Of a stretch of 64,000 nucleotides of DNA, positions 48,746 through 61,119 are shown piece by piece (positions within the stretch are counted from its first letter, which is position 1; every line of letters starts with the position of its first letter). Made by a program: the position numbers and the translations under genes. Under the pieces are notes generated by a model. That model saw only the letters and a program-made list of their open reading frames with translations. It did no database searches and was not told the origin of the DNA. The stretch is from Monodelphis domestica (Eukaryota; Chordata; Mammalia; Didelphimorphia; Didelphidae): assembly GCF_027887165.1 (NCBI RefSeq), contig NC_077228.1, positions 387,194,456-387,258,455 on the forward strand, read 5' to 3'.

Positions 48746-49055
48746 GTATCAGGAAACTTAAGAAAGCAAAGCCCAGTAAAGCAGTGTGTGCCTGGAGAGA
48801 GCTGGAGTCACTTCCCTTGGAAGCAATGGCATCAGGCTATTCCCTCTCTGATTCCTTCTTCCAGCTCAGGTGTCTCTAAGGACATGATTTTTCCCCAAGC
48901 CACTGCTCTCTAACTCAACCTTCAGGGATAGGGGGTTGGGATTTTAAAAACTGCTTCAGAGAAGAACAAAGGTGAAAGGAGTACCTAAGGCCACTGCCTT
49001 CCATGACTCCAGATCTCTATCAAACCTTCCTCTTAATAAAACATTGTATGTTTGA

Positions 49056-49205
49056 GGCAGCTAGTTGGCTCAGCGGATAGAGTACTAGAACTGGAGGCGG
49101 AAGGTCCTGTGATTCAAATTTGGCTTCAGAAACATCCTAGCTGTGTGATCATGGGCAAGTCACTTAACCTTGTCCACTTAGTCCTTGAAAGACAAAAAAG
49201 GGTTT
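49056..49205 (+). mobile_element. Marsupial SINE, variant 3' end
   Basis: Sense, from GAGGCAGCTAGTTGGCTCAG to CTTAGTCCTTGAAAGAC. It lacks the usual CCAATACACAGTATTG block. Confidence 0.82.
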
Positions 49206-50046
49206 TAAAAAACAAAGTCTCTTTTTGGTTAATATTTATTTGATTTAATCCTGTTTTTTTGGGGGGTCTATAATTACAAGTGTCAATAAAAATCTCTTTG
49301 GTCCATTGGAGCAGCAGCATGCTCTTTCCTCACCACACCAGCATAACTGTCTCAAGATTTACTCTCACCCCTTTCTTCTTTTTCCCAGGCACTCATAGCC
49401 TCCTATGGTGCTTGGATCAGAATATACTGGTTTTTCTCCAATTCTACAGACATACATCTCCCATTTGGGAGCATTTTCTAAATGTTTGGAGGCGTTTAAG
49501 CAGACAGCTCAGTGCACTGCTTCTTGTTATTCTGCTGCTTGGTTCTATCTTGACAGAGTTGGAGAAAGAAAAAATTGCCTGGCAGGTAAATCTGTTTACA
49601 ATTTGAATCCCTTCTAATTGTCCAGCCTTCTTATATGTTATTCCCTTTCTTTCTACAGAACTTTCTTCTATCTCCTATTCTACAATATTCTATCTTTCAT
49701 CTCTATTGCCTTTGCCTTGGCTCTCCCTTTTCACCTACATCTTGGAATCCCTGAATTCCTTTCACACTGTAGACTCATGCAGTTTATATCTCTTAAGATG
49801 AACTGCTCTTTAGCTAAAGAGGGTTCGTTGTATCATTTTTAGAAATGCACAGAAGGAAATGGAAGAGTTCAGAGGGAAACACAAATAGGGCAGAAATGAA
49901 ATAAGTGATGTTGAATTTTTTACATACTCAAAAAAAATCAAGCCGTGTATAATAGAACTTCAAAGTTTCACAAATAATTCTTTTTTTTTGTTCTTTTACA
50001 TATGGAAATATTTTATTTTATAAACTCAGCTTTAAAAAGTAAAATA

Positions 50047-50250
50047 GGGGGCAGCTGGGTAGCTCAGTGGATTGAGAATCAGGCCTAGAGACGGGAGGTC
50101 CTAGGTTCAAATCTGGCCTCAGACATTTCCCAGCTGTGTGACCCTGGGCAAGTCATTTGATCCCCATTGCCTAGCCCTTACCACTCTTTTGCCTTGGAGC
50201 CAATACACAGTATTGACTTCAAGATGGAAGGTAAGGGTTTATTAAAAAAA
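50047..50250 (+). mobile_element. Full-length marsupial SINE with target-site duplication
   Basis: Sense copy flanked by AAAAGTAAAATA at 50035-50046 and 50251-50262. It is one of the best preserved copies in the window. Confidence 0.93.
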
Positions 50251-51789
50251 AAAAGTAAAATAAAACCTTTTTTTAAAACTATTGTTTATTTGTTTATATT
50301 TTCCCCAAATATCTGCTAGGTAAGCTACTTGACATCATTCAGTAGTTTTGAAACCTTTTTAAAAGAAATAAATGTATAACTCACCTTTTAGTATGACAAC
50401 TATTTTAAGCCCTTTGCACAAGATAACCTGGCAGTATGGATCCAAGGATTTTCATGGCTGCTTCCAATCTCATTACATTGAAAATTGTTGCTTGTACAAT
50501 AGTGACTATAAGCTAGTTAATAAGCATGTTCACTTAAAAAATCCTGGGGCTTCATGGGAGATATGGTGGATTTACAGTTAATATTTTTTGGTAAATAATT
50601 AGGTATGTTAGTGAGATCAATGTAGACAGGAAAACGGGTAAATTTTAGTTCTGAAAAATGACTCCTTTCTACTGAAAATGGGTTCTAGATTGGAGGAAGT
50701 TCCCACTCTGCCACAGGCAACTACATTTAGTGGGCGTGAGTGTGTGAATTCTCCAGCTGGGTCCTGTGTTGCTGGTGTAGGGGCCCAGGTTTTGATCATA
50801 ACCACTTTGCCTGACTTATCATGCAAAGGGAGAAGTTGGAAGTTTGTGCACTGGTTTATTTAGGCTGGTGTCAGGGGGAAGAATGGAGGGTTGGATAGGC
50901 TAATTGGAGAAGGGAGTGGTGGCGGTATTGTGTTGAAGAGGTGGGATGCAACTGATTTTCTGACTGGTTGGTTCCATATCCTTTGGATTTTCTCAGGCAC
51001 CTCTTAAGGGCATTCCACAATGCTTTGGAGATTATTAGGCTAGACAACTCTACTATTAGATGAATCTGGAACTGGATGAATTAGCTAAACACAGAGTAAT
51101 CATTATGTTTAATGTCAATATCAAAAGTTTCCAGTGTTAACATTTTTAATCAATGAACTACATGAAAGCACGGTTCTCAAATTTGTAGAGGACACAAAAC
51201 TGAAATAATGAATTGGTATCCCTGAAATAATGAATTAGGATTCAAAATGCCCCAAAAATTGGTTCAAATTCTGTAAGACAAAATTTAATTTAATGAGTAT
51301 ACATTTTAAGTAGTACTCTTGGCTTTAAAAAAATAGCTTCCTAAGAGGGGTGAAATGTTGCTAGGATATAACTTCTATGAAAAAGAGTTGTACTGCAAGC
51401 TCAATATAAGGCTGAAGTATGATATGGTTATCATAAAACTAATGTAGTTTTAGGTTAGGCTCAGTAAGACAGTTCATCCAGATCCAGATCCAAGTAGGGA
51501 ACTTCACATAGCCCTATTTTAATGCTTCAGAGTGGAAAGGTGGTTATCTTGGATTCTTAAAGCCTATAATAGGCAGGCACAAGAGCTGGCAGTAGGTTCT
51601 ACCACATGAAAGATTTTGATATAGTTCTGGCAAGGGACTGTTTCTGCTTTCTGAAGACTTCACTGTGTAAAGATAGAAATCTTCTTTATTCCTATGAATC
51701 CATGAAATAAAAATACAAAATAGCCCTCAAAGCTGTGCACCGCTCCCCACTTCCCCCAGCTTCCTAAACAACAACAAAATCCCTAATCT

Positions 51790-52035
51790 TTATTAATGCC
51801 TTTGTTTTTGTAAATGATATTTTATTTCCTCAATCATATGTAGCAGCAATTTTCTACACAGAATTTTCTGAAGTTACAAACTCCAAATTGTCTTCTTTCT
51901 TCTCTCCCTTCTCCTGGAGAGAATAAGCAATTTGACCTAAGTTATATGTGTATTATCATGCAAAGTTGACTTCCATATTGATCACTGATATAAGAGAATA
52001 CTCATATAAAACCACCCCCCAACAAAAATACAAAT
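51790..52035 (-). mobile_element. L1-type 3' fragment
   Basis: It contains TATGTGTATTATCATGCAAA and CTTCCATATTGATCACTGAT. Antisense. Confidence 0.55.
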
Positions 52036-52779
52036 AAACTAAAGAGATTTGATCTATGCCTTGTTTTTACATCATTTTTAATATCCCCATTCTCCCCAGC
52101 AAGCCCTCCTTTGTATTAAATTTTTTAAAAAGTTTAGCAAAACCAACTGTCACAATGACCTTGTCTATTAGCTCTTGCAACATTCCTCTCCTACAATCCC
52201 TGCCTTTCACCAACCTGAGAATGTATATCATCAGTCAGAAGCCCAGGCAAGGAGGCAGCCAGAAACACCTGTGCTAGTGCAGGCATATGCTAGCAACCCA
52301 AGAGATGGTCAGAGTTGTGTATCGTGTCTCCTAGGCTCTTTGGCTGGGGGTAGCATAGGAGAGCGCTTTCAGTAAGACCACTTTGGTCAAAAAGCAACAT
52401 GGAATGGGAATGACCAGTGAAGTGTGGAAGCACTCCAACCAGAACAAGCCAGGCATTCAGGGGTCACAAGGTTGCTAACATTTTGTCCTGAGAATCTAGA
52501 AAGGGCCTTGAAAACCTAGTTCTCTGAACTTCCAAGGATCCAGGAAGGCCCAACTATGGGAGGAAGCATTTATTGCAGGTGACCTTTGTTAAGAACAAGC
52601 AAAATTAACCAGTTCTACCACAAATATAGCGGAAGGAAGAGTCTGCAGCTGTCATTAAGCCCCAATTCAGAAACCAAACCTAGAGAGATGAGTGAGCCCC
52701 TTCATAAGCAAACACAAAGAAAAAAATTGATTTCCCACAAAGATGAAACAAATGGAAGAAATGAAGCAAGAACATTAAA

Positions 52780-52960
52780 AATCTGTATCAAATTGATTAC
52801 CATATTAGGGAAGAGGGAGGGAGGGTGGGTGGGAAGGAGGAGGGAGGGAATTTGGAACTCAATATTTTAAAAAAGAATATTAAAAATTATTTTTACATGT
52901 AATTGGAGAAATTTTTTTTCAAATAAAGAGAAAAAAATGAAATAAAAAGTTCTAGAGGAA
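52780..52960 (+). mobile_element. L1-type 3' terminus
   Basis: It has GGGAGGGAATTTGGAACTCA, then TTTTTACATGTAATTGGAGA and an A-rich tail, the sense L1 end. Confidence 0.55.
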
Positions 52961-53204
52961 AGAACTAGGAGGGGGAAAAAAAGGCTTACAAGAGAAAGTG
53001 GTAAACCTTCCTCACATAATGGACTCACTTGAACTAGACTAGACCAAACAGAAATTAATGACGATATGAGACAGTAAGGGTTAGAATAAAAAGAAAGAAA
53101 AAAAGACATAAAATATGATATAAAAATAACAGGACCAAATCAAAGAGAAATAATTTAAGAATCACTTGACTCTCAAAACTAAGATTACAATTTTTTTAAA
53201 AATT

Positions 53205-53401
53205 AAAAACCCTTACCTTCTGTCGTAGAATAAATATGGTATGTTTGTTCTAAGGTAGAAGAGTGGTAAGGGCTAGGCAGTGGGGGTTAAGTGACTTGCC
53301 CAGGGTCACACACAGCTAGGAAGTGTCTGAGGGCAGATCTGAACCTAGGACCTCTTGTCTCTGGGCCTGGCTCTCAATCCACTGAGCCACCTAGCTGCCC
53401 C
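53205..53401 (-). mobile_element. Marsupial SINE
   Basis: Antisense full copy, from ACCCTTACCTTCTGTCGTAG to GAGCCACCTAGCTGCCCC. Confidence 0.88.
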
Positions 53402-53499
53402 TTGAACTAGGATTTTTTAAAAAAGCCTAAACACATATAGGATTTTAAGAAATGGCAAATGAAAATTGTCTAGATATATTAGAATGAGGGAGGGCAAAG

Positions 53500-54240
53500 T
53501 AAAGACTGAAAGAACCTATAGAATGGAAGAATGCCTATCTGTTGGGGTTTGGATGGGCAAATTGTGGTATATTATGAAGATATGACTTCAGAGAATGCTG
53601 AGGGGGGGGTGTTGTATGAATTCATGCAGAGTAGAATGAGCTGAACTAGGAAAACAATTTATACAAGGACAACCTCATAAAGAAAAACAACTGTGAAAGA
53701 TTTAAGAACTTTGGTCAATGAACAACCATGTTTCTAGAGAACCTATGATTACCCACCTCTTGAGAGAGAAGCAACTGATTGAAGGTGCAGAAAAAATATA
53801 TACATTTTTGACATCATCATTGTATTCATATTTTGCTTGCCTGTGCTTATTTATATGTTGTTATTTTTTTCTTTCAGTTGTTGATTTAGGAAAGGGAGGC
53901 TTGGTGAAGAAGAAAGTGGTTCATTAGTGGTGATGCCAAAGAAAAGAAAACTGGTGAAATCTTTGAAAAAATGTGGAGTAGAGAATGGTTGGAATAGCAA
54001 AGGGAAGCCAAAGATGGGAATGTCAATTTTGAGAATAATATGGAATTTATTATGAACATTGAAAAAACAGGGGATACATAAATATAATGAAATAGTACTA
54101 TGCTCTAAGAAATATTGGATATAAAGAAGCATAGGCTTAAATGAACTAATGCAAAGTGAGCAAACCATACCCCCCCCCCCAGCATACACATGTACTACAA
54201 AGTAAATGTAAACAAACATCACAAAACAAAGATTAATGCT
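53500..54240 (+). mobile_element. L1-type LINE 3' region (sense, two overlapping pieces)
   Basis: It contains AGAGTAGAATGAGCTGAACT, GTGAAAGATTTAAGAACTTT and a later AACTAATGCAAAGTGAGCAA, wording typical of marsupial L1 tails. The order suggests two joined copies. A run of C occurs near 54,171-54,180. Confidence 0.5.
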
Positions 54241-54324
54241 TTGAAAATACAAAGAACTAGCTCATCCTCACAAAAAAGATAAAAACACCATCCCAACTCC
54301 CAACTCAGGGTGGGGAATCTATAG

Positions 54325-54485
54325 ACACTTCTTAGTTTTGTGACTATGGGCAAGTCTCAACCTCTGATGGTCTGATAAAAGGATCCACCAGATAAGAAAA
54401 TGGCAAACCACTCTAGTTTCTTAGACAAGAAAACCCTATGGATAGCTATGGTCCATTGGGTCATGAAGAGTCAGGCCCAAGAATA
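54325..54485 (+). mobile_element. MIR-like SINE fragment
   Basis: Sense, with TGACTATGGGCAAGTCTCAA and GAAAATGGCAAACCACTCTA. Confidence 0.6.
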
Positions 54486-55859
54486 ATAAATATTACCACT
54501 GTACACATTGTCTCAGTTTTCTTTCAAAGTATGTATTGGTTTTGCTGACTGACTTCTCCTATAGAGAGCCATTTAACTAAGAATTTTTTTAAAAAAAGAA
54601 ATAGGAGAAAGAGGTTGAAGGGGGAAATTTGGGGTATATAAAGAACAAAATATATCAATAAAAATTTAGGTTAAAATCAGGCAATATGAAGTGGAGAATC
54701 ATGGTTTTGTCTGCAATCCTATTTTTGTTTTTAGCTGAATATACTGAAATGCTTTTTTCCTTAGCATTTGAATTTTTTAAAAAAATTAGAAGAAAAGGAA
54801 GCATTTGGAGGATGGTTATATGGAAGAAGGATGATTTATGCTTAGTACTAGACAGAAGTAAATGGATGGAATTTGCAAAGACAGATTTCAGCTGTCTATA
54901 ATGAAAAAAATTCCAAATAATTAGAATGCCACATTGGAATGGTCAATGCTTTGAAAGGATCTTCAAGAATTGTTAATAGGTGGTAGGAAGAATTCCTACT
55001 TGGCTGTGGGTTGGACTAGAGACTGCTGAAGTCCCTGAAACTCTGAGGTTCTTTGATTCTGTGAAATCATTCACCAGGAGTCAATTAGGCACTGTGAATT
55101 CTTGAATTTTCAAGCCACTAGTCTGCTAAGCTGCATAAAAGGATTGAAGAGCCTTATGAGCCCACATACTTATGGGACTGAAAAATTTCATGTTTTTATA
55201 ATAGCAACAAATATTAATTTCCTCCTCCATGCTGAACACTGTGCTAGATGTTGCAGAATAACATTTTGGTACTCATAGCCTTTTAATGAACAACTAATGA
55301 TCTTTTAAGACACATGAAAAGAGAATCGCCTGTCCCAGTATTCTGCATATGATGTTGTAAAGATAGAACATTTGTCCCTAAATAGTAAATGCAACATGGA
55401 ATATAATTGATCAAGGGCCAAAGAGAGATTTTTTTTTTTTGTTAAAGTGAAACTCAAACCCAAAATATTCCAATAGTATTCCAGTTAGATTTTTCTCAAA
55501 GTTCACTGTCTATAATGAAAAAAATTCCAAATAATTTTATTAATATTAATTATTAATATTAATATTAAGAATTCTAATATCTGTCATTTTCCTTTGGTGT
55601 TTATGTTAAGAATAAAAAAGCCAAATTGTTTTTAAAAAGCAGTTTTTGAAGGTCAGTTCTGTGGAAGGAAGGAAATTTAATATGTTACACATGATGATGA
55701 AATAAATACGATCATAAATTTCCTTAACTGGATTTTGGCATAGTGATTAGAGTCAAATATTTTGATACATTATATCATGTAAAACTTTTGGAAAAAATCT
55801 AATCTGAAATATTAAAATATATAAAAAACAAATTACTCAAAATAAATGAATTACTAGGC

Positions 55860-56134
55860 TTGTTCTAACAAAATTTATTATGCAGTAATTACAAAGGTTA
55901 AAGACTCTTCCATTTAAAATAAAAATAACATATATAATTACACACATAATATAGTACCTTGTAGAGTGATTTCAACAAATATCACAGGAAATACAGTATA
56001 TTTTCAAATTGGAGAGACAAATACTTTCTCATTCACAGTGTCTGACATTATAGGAAAGCCTGTTTACATAATAATTTTTAATAAAGTCATGCTCTTATTA
56101 ACAGTCCACACAATGCTGTATCAAAATAATTCTC
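55860..56134 (-). other. FAM184A: FAM184A 3' UTR (end inferred)
   Basis: The sequence downstream of the TAA is AT-rich without a recognised repeat. A canonical AATAAA on the minus strand lies at 55874-55879, about 256 nt after the stop. An ATTAAA variant lies about 45 nt after the stop, near 56087. I place cleavage at about 55,855-55,860 by inference. Confidence 0.6.
55874..55879 (-). terminator. FAM184A: Candidate poly(A) signal AATAAA of FAM184A
   Basis: This is the only exact AATAAA I found on the minus strand within 280 nt of the stop codon. It is followed by a T/G-rich stretch (TTTTGTT) suitable as a downstream element. Confidence 0.55.
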
Positions 56135-56216
56135 TTAGAATGTGAAGTACCGGGCAAACCATTCCTGACGTTGGGGATCTGGAGAAGCCACTGGTGAAGC
56201 TTCACTCTGAGGAGGA
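56135..56216 (-). CDS. FAM184A: FAM184A last coding exon (C-terminus and stop)
   Basis: The terminal coding exon of FAM184A, an uncharacterised long coiled-coil protein. On the minus strand the acceptor ATGAATTAG is at 56217-56218. The exon completes a serine codon begun in the previous exon (AG+T), then reads PPQSEASPVASPDPQRQEWF and ARYFTF followed by TAA (56135-56137). This C-terminal WFARYFTF end is the hallmark I recall for FAM184A. The exon is 82 nt, including 27 whole codons with the stop. It is intact and its phase matches the exon at 58018. Confidence 0.95.
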
Positions 56217-58017
56217 CTAATTCATAAAAAGAAAGAAATTAAATACATTAAGCTCTTATACCAAAGTGAATCAAGACAAAGGACAATAATATACAATCAA
56301 ACTGATTCTTCATATCAAAAGCTATGTTTTGAGCATTTTACAGTCCATCTGGCGAAATCCACTCCACTGGAGTATATCAGCAGCTCAGATGAGAGTAATT
56401 AAAGAGCCAAAGCATAAGAATAAGAATAAATATCTTGAGAAAATAAGATGTCAAGTTTTTTATTTAAAAAATCTGGGAAGAGCTATAGAGAAGGATAGAG
56501 AATAAGGATTCTCTTTTAGCATCCATTTCCCACTTATAGATATGTACATATATACATATATGTGGTAACATATAAGATTTTCTAAAGAATTTACTTAAAG
56601 ACTTCATCTAGTAAATGAATCAAAGTATGCTATTATTATTATTTTATAGTTTCATGTAATCTTAAAAAAAAAGCCAGTGTGTTTTAAACCAGCTTACTTT
56701 CTACTCAAAAATTCTACAATTATTATTATGATAGGTAGGAAAAATGATTAAGAAACTTAATACTAATTAAAGGTTTAGGGAGCTATTTGATAAAATAAAA
56801 GAATCCCTACCGTCATTTGGGAAAATTATAAGTCACGCAACAATATGTAATGGAAACTCCAGTAGTCATATTCCATGAACTCATGCACATGCATCTTACT
56901 GATTCCTGAACATACTCATTCACAGGGAAAAATAAGCAACACAAAATATTTAACAGAATATACTTTATTAACATGATTTTTAAAAATTCATGATTTTTTT
57001 CTCTTCTTTCTTAAAGAGCCTATCACTAAGATTAATTATTCACTTCAAACTAGGTTAAATATCTACTCTGGTAGTCTACTATTATTCAGTGACACTGAAA
57101 AGATTTGCTAACAAAAGGGGTCAAAAAATGAAACGGAACAATAGTCTTATCATTTAAGCAAACGGAAAACTCTGGCAGTGCATATGCATTTAAATTATCT
57201 ATGAACTAAAAACTTTAATTTCCTTCATAATTTACTGATTTGTAAAACATAAAATCAACAACTATATGGACAATTTATTTTTCTTTAGTCATCTGAGTGA
57301 TGGTATTTTATTCTGAGTAGTTAAATACTACATTAATTTTTCAAGTTTGTATGTTTCCTATTTTGGCAATAAACAAACTAATAAACTACTGAAATTCAAT
57401 ATATGTAAGGACAACAGAAAAAGAAAGTATTCTCATAACACAGAAAATAGCATCAAATTAAAAAACTGGTATAAATCAAAACAAATTTAAAATTTTGCAA
57501 CAAAAACAAACTATTAAAAGGCAATTGATAAAAACAGATTTCACAGAAAAAACTGGAAGCTCAAAAATTACTTTAAACCATTTTTTGTAAGACTTTAAGG
57601 AAGTTAATTTATAACTTAAAAGTCATTTAAAGGGGAGCAGCTAGGTGGCTCAGTGGATTGAGAGTCAGGTCTAAAGAAGGAAGTCCTGGGTTTAAATCTG
57701 GTCTCAGGCACTTCCTAGATGTGTCACCCTGTGTAAATCACTTAATCCCCACTGCCTAGCCCTAACTGTTCTGCCTAGGAACCAAAACACAGTATTGATT
57801 CTAAGATGGAAGGTAAGAGTTTGGAAAAAAAAGTTATTAGGAAAAAATAATTTAAACAGGGAAAAAGGAGTACTCTAGTAATGAGGCCACAAACATATCA
57901 TAAAATATAATTTCACAGAAATATTGGTACTGAACTATTCTCATGCTAGTGAATTTCTGTTATTAAAAAGGCAAGTTTCTTAGGATAAAAAAAAATCACT
58001 GGTGAGGCAATGCTCAC
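56217..58017 (-). other. FAM184A: FAM184A last intron (1.8 kb)
   Basis: This intron is bounded by the donor at 58017 and acceptor at 56217-56218. It is AT-rich and nearly repeat-free except for a full SINE at 57,632-57,825. Confidence 0.85.
57632..57825 (+). mobile_element. Marsupial SINE
   Basis: Sense full copy from GGGGAGCAGCTAGGTGGCTC to GGAAGGTAAGAGTTTGG. It is antisense to FAM184A, in its last intron. Confidence 0.88.
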
Positions 58018-58220
58018 CTCAAAAACGTCTTGGGCTCTTTGGAAGGCATGACTGTCTGTGGAAGTGGTTTGCTGTTGTTGAACTCAATATCATGGATGGG
58101 TGAATTAGGAATGGGATCCAGGCGGTTAGGATGTCCATTGCCCACTCCAATAGGTTCCAGAGCACTTAGATTGGGAACACTCACAAACCTGTTTGTTGAT
58201 TTGTCATTCTTCTTCTTTTG
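58018..58220 (-). CDS. FAM184A: FAM184A penultimate coding exon
   Basis: This 203-nt exon begins after the acceptor TTTTAATGCAG (58221-58223) in phase 0 and ends two bases into a codon before donor GTGAGCA (58017). It encodes 67 residues starting QKKKNDKST, with VSVPNLSAL and VGNGHPNRLDPIPNSP, and ends PKTFL. It is a low-complexity, proline- and asparagine-rich tail following the coiled coil, which lies upstream of the window. The sequence matches the human FAM184A tail as I remember it. The Met one codon upstream of the acceptor CAG is intronic. Function of this tail is unknown. Confidence 0.95.
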
Positions 58221-58635
58221 CTGCATTAAAAATAATACATGTGAGGAAAATCCCCATATCAGGACATTAAAAAAAAAAGGGAATATTAGAAGAAACTTTT
58301 CATGGGAGTGACAGACTAATGTGACCCAAAATGCAGTTTGGGTAATTCTTGAAAGCTTTCTATAATAATCTGTTTGGAATCCTCATAGTCAGAAAGGAAA
58401 TATTATAAATTGGAAAAAATTATAAAGAGAATTAATGGGAGAAGAAGGCATAATTCTGGGGGGGAAAAGGTTCATGGGAAGTAAAAAATGAAAACAAGAG
58501 AACTGCAGATAACATTATGCTAAAGAGCACTGACTAAATAAACACCATAAGAAAGGAAAATTAGGCATAACATTGAAAAGAATGGAGTCCAGGACGTTTA
58601 GTAAGTTTTCAACAGAAAGAAGTCTTTGGTTCAAA

Positions 58636-58657
58636 ACAACAACAACAACAACAACAA
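58636..58657 (+). repeat. (CAA)n microsatellite
   Basis: A short AAC/CAA array (about seven units), followed by a second short array near 58,670. Confidence 0.85.
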
Positions 58658-59249
58658 AAACCCCACCAAACAACAACAAAAACATCAAGAAAATGCTTCA
58701 ATCCATCTGCTTTCATATAGATTCATCATAAGGCTCATGAAAAATGGTTTTGACCACAGCACCCACATTATTCCAAAGGGATACATTTAATTGGGAAAAA
58801 CTAACAAAAATCAAGACAAGGAGCTGAGTAATAAAAATGATCATGCTTTCAAATTTAGAGCAGAGTATTCATCAAGACAGGCAATTAAATCTGCCTAATT
58901 AGATTTAATTTACTAATTAATAGATAATGACATGAATTTGTACAAAACATTAAAAAAAAACCCTGCAGGCCTTAGAATTCACAGTCAATTTATATTTGTT
59001 TCATTCTTCATCCCACAGGAATCTTTGGAATTGTCAGTGATAAAAATGAGAGCTTAGTTCACAGACCCTGAGTATCTATCAATATGAAAATAATGTAATG
59101 CTAAAATCACTAATGATTTCCTAAGCAAGCCCTAAATTACTCTAAAGATGGGCTTCAGTCATATCTCCCTTCTCCAGCTTATATGACATCTGTAGTTTTT
59201 ACTTGGTGCTATTTTTCCAGTGTATTTTCCATTCATCCATCCATCTATG

Positions 59250-59475
59250 GCAGCTAGACAGATGGCTTCATGGGTATCGCACTAGGCTGGGCATCAGAAA
59301 AAACTGAGTTCAAATGTGGCCTCAGACACTCAGAAATCATGTGACCCTGGGAAAGTCACTTCACCTCTGCCTTAATCCTTAGAGAAGAAAATGGTGAAAT
59401 ACTCCTGCATCCTTGCCAAGAAAAGCCCAAACAGGGTCAAGAAGAATCAGATATAACTGAATGACTGAACAACAA
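59250..59475 (+). mobile_element. MIR-type marsupial SINE
   Basis: Sense, from GCAGCTAGACAGATGGCTTC through GTGACCCTGGGAAAGTCACT to ATAACTGAATGACTGAACAA. Confidence 0.8.
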
Positions 59476-59508
59476 CATACATCTGCCTGTCTATCAGTCT
59501 GTGTCTAA

Positions 59509-59517
59509 GTATCTAAG

Positions 59518-59581
<64 letters not shown>

Positions 59582-59592
59582 CATCTATCTCA
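59509..59592 (+). repeat. (CTAT)n microsatellite
   Basis: Fifteen pure CTAT units at 59521-59580 with imperfect TATC units on both sides. It directly follows a SINE tail. Confidence 0.97.
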
Positions 59593-60144
59593 CTGCATCT
59601 CTCCAGTCAATATTATTTAGGGGAATGGCCTATATTTGGATTGACAGTGATTTTTCACTTCCATCAATAGAAACAATGAGGATTATTTTGTTATTTTGTA
59701 GTTAGCAATAAGAATATACAGCAAAAGGTTACAGTCAATTATGTTAAAGAAAGATTACAATAAATACAACCTAGTGAATGGTCCCTGACAATATGGCATA
59801 GTAAAATACTGGTAATTTCATGTTAAAATGAGATTTCCAAATTAACTAGTTAGGCAAAGAGTGTTTTAAAATATATGTTATTAGTAAATGCAAGTATCTA
59901 TGGTTTTTCTTTCATGTAGTAATTAGTTTCCAACACTATAACCATCTTTCTCTATAGTTGACACTGAAATTATCTAAGCTTAGGAAACATACTATTGTGA
60001 GATTTAAAATGGTTGATGTCTTAAACTGTAGTGATTAAAATACTGGAAGATATAAATTGTGATAGATATAAGAGAGGGTGAGTAAATTTGACCACAGAAA
60101 ATATGTTTCACTACAGTATCTTGGTTTTTAAATCAAATATAAGG

Positions 60145-61119
60145 TGGTCGCCAGGGAAATATTCCCAATTATTCAAATACCCAAGTCAACTGGGTTTTAT
60201 AGAGATTTTTAATTAATAATATAATGAGGAATTAGAGAAAGGGAGAAAGAGTAGGAAAGGAATAATTATGAAGGGCCTCAAGCCAATATGGCCTAGACCT
60301 GAGTCTTAAGAGAGAGAATCAGTCAGTCAGTCTTTTAACACTCACCACAAGGTCTGCCTAAACAAGGATTCTAGTGACACCAGGCCAGCTCCATCTCAGC
60401 TGACTTCACCAGAGAGCCTTCCAACCAGAGACTGTTCCAAAAGGCCTCTCTCCAGAGCCTCCAGAGGGACAGAGTCCCCTTAGAGGAGCTCCAGTGAGAC
60501 CTCCTTAGAGATTGTCCTCCAAGAGCTTCCCTTCTCCAGAGCCTCTCTCAAGAGATTCTTCCCAAGCGATCCTCATCAGAGATCCTCCAAAAGGAATTCC
60601 TCCAAAAGGATCTCCCCTCAAGAGATTCTGCTTTTTCTTATATAGGGGGTTTTCTCCCATGTCACCTCCCCTAAGTCCCTACATCTACCAATCACTGTAG
60701 ACGCTTTCCAAAGGACTGCCCATCTAAATTCCTGCTAAGTCGACCAATCTCCTCAGTAAGTCTGAATCAGAAAAAATGCTGCTGTGTCGACCAATCTCCT
60801 CAGTAAGTCTGAACAAGAGAAAACACAGCTGAGTCAGCTAATCTCATCAAGAGAAAACTTGCCCGACCTTTTTCGGTACCTAGCATCCCATTGTATCAAT
60901 TCTAAAAACAGGCCTGGCTCAAAGAACTCCTTGCCCCACCATAAGCTTGGATCCAAGTACTTTCTTTGTTTAGCAAGGAGTTTTCTCTCCTAAAGCAGTC
61001 TTAAGTACGGTTGGAGTAGAGGTCCTCCCATTTCTGATCCTGGCGAGTTCTCACATCAAATGTTTCTCAGTAGGGAATTTGTTCCAATTAAGAATTCCCC
61101 GATGGGGAAATTTTTAACA
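60145..61119 (-). mobile_element. ERV LTR, 975 bp, sense to FAM184A
   Basis: Read on the minus strand it starts TGTTAAAAATTTCC and ends CCCTGGCGACCA. It has a TATA box (CCCCTATATAAG) near 60,640-60,655. The U3 carries three 47-bp-spaced repeats (60,739; 60,786; 60,833), and a further 15-bp tandem pair (CCTCCAAAAGGA..) lies near 60,582-60,611. Flanking bases (ATAAGG and TTCACA) do not match, so no target duplication is seen. No internal viral genes are adjacent. Confidence 0.65.
60739..60858 (-). repeat. 47-bp tandem repeat in LTR U3 (three units)
   Basis: On the plus strand GTCGACCAATCTCCTCAGTA begins at 60739 and 60786. A diverged third unit, GTCAGCTAATCTCATCAA, starts at 60833. Each contains a CCAAT or CTAAT core. 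Confidence 0.85.

Larger units (their letters stand above)
37361..55860. other. Intergenic region between FAM184A 3' end and MCM9 promoter
   Basis: About 18.5 kb with no exon I can support. It is dominated by SINEs, a degenerate non-LTR retrotransposon block (38.27-40.37 kb) and a minus-strand LTR (40.8-41.36 kb). An L2 block (42.1-43.3 kb), plus-strand ERV pieces (43.98-48.56 kb) and L1 3' ends (51.8-54.2 kb) complete the recognisable content. The stretches 50,290-51,780 and 54,500-55,860 are AT-rich and unassigned. Confidence 0.75.

Noticed and set aside
49280..49617. Two overlapping plus-strand frames of 108 and 70 residues
   Set aside because: No recognisable family, no splice context. 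Likely chance or old repeat.
54686..54901. 71-residue frame beginning with a signal-peptide-like hydrophobic stretch
   Set aside because: Followed by Lys-rich AT-biased sequence adjacent to LINE 3' debris. No support for expression.
59509..59592. CRISPR-like array of short repeats
   Set aside because: Pure tetranucleotide microsatellite without spacers, in a vertebrate genome.
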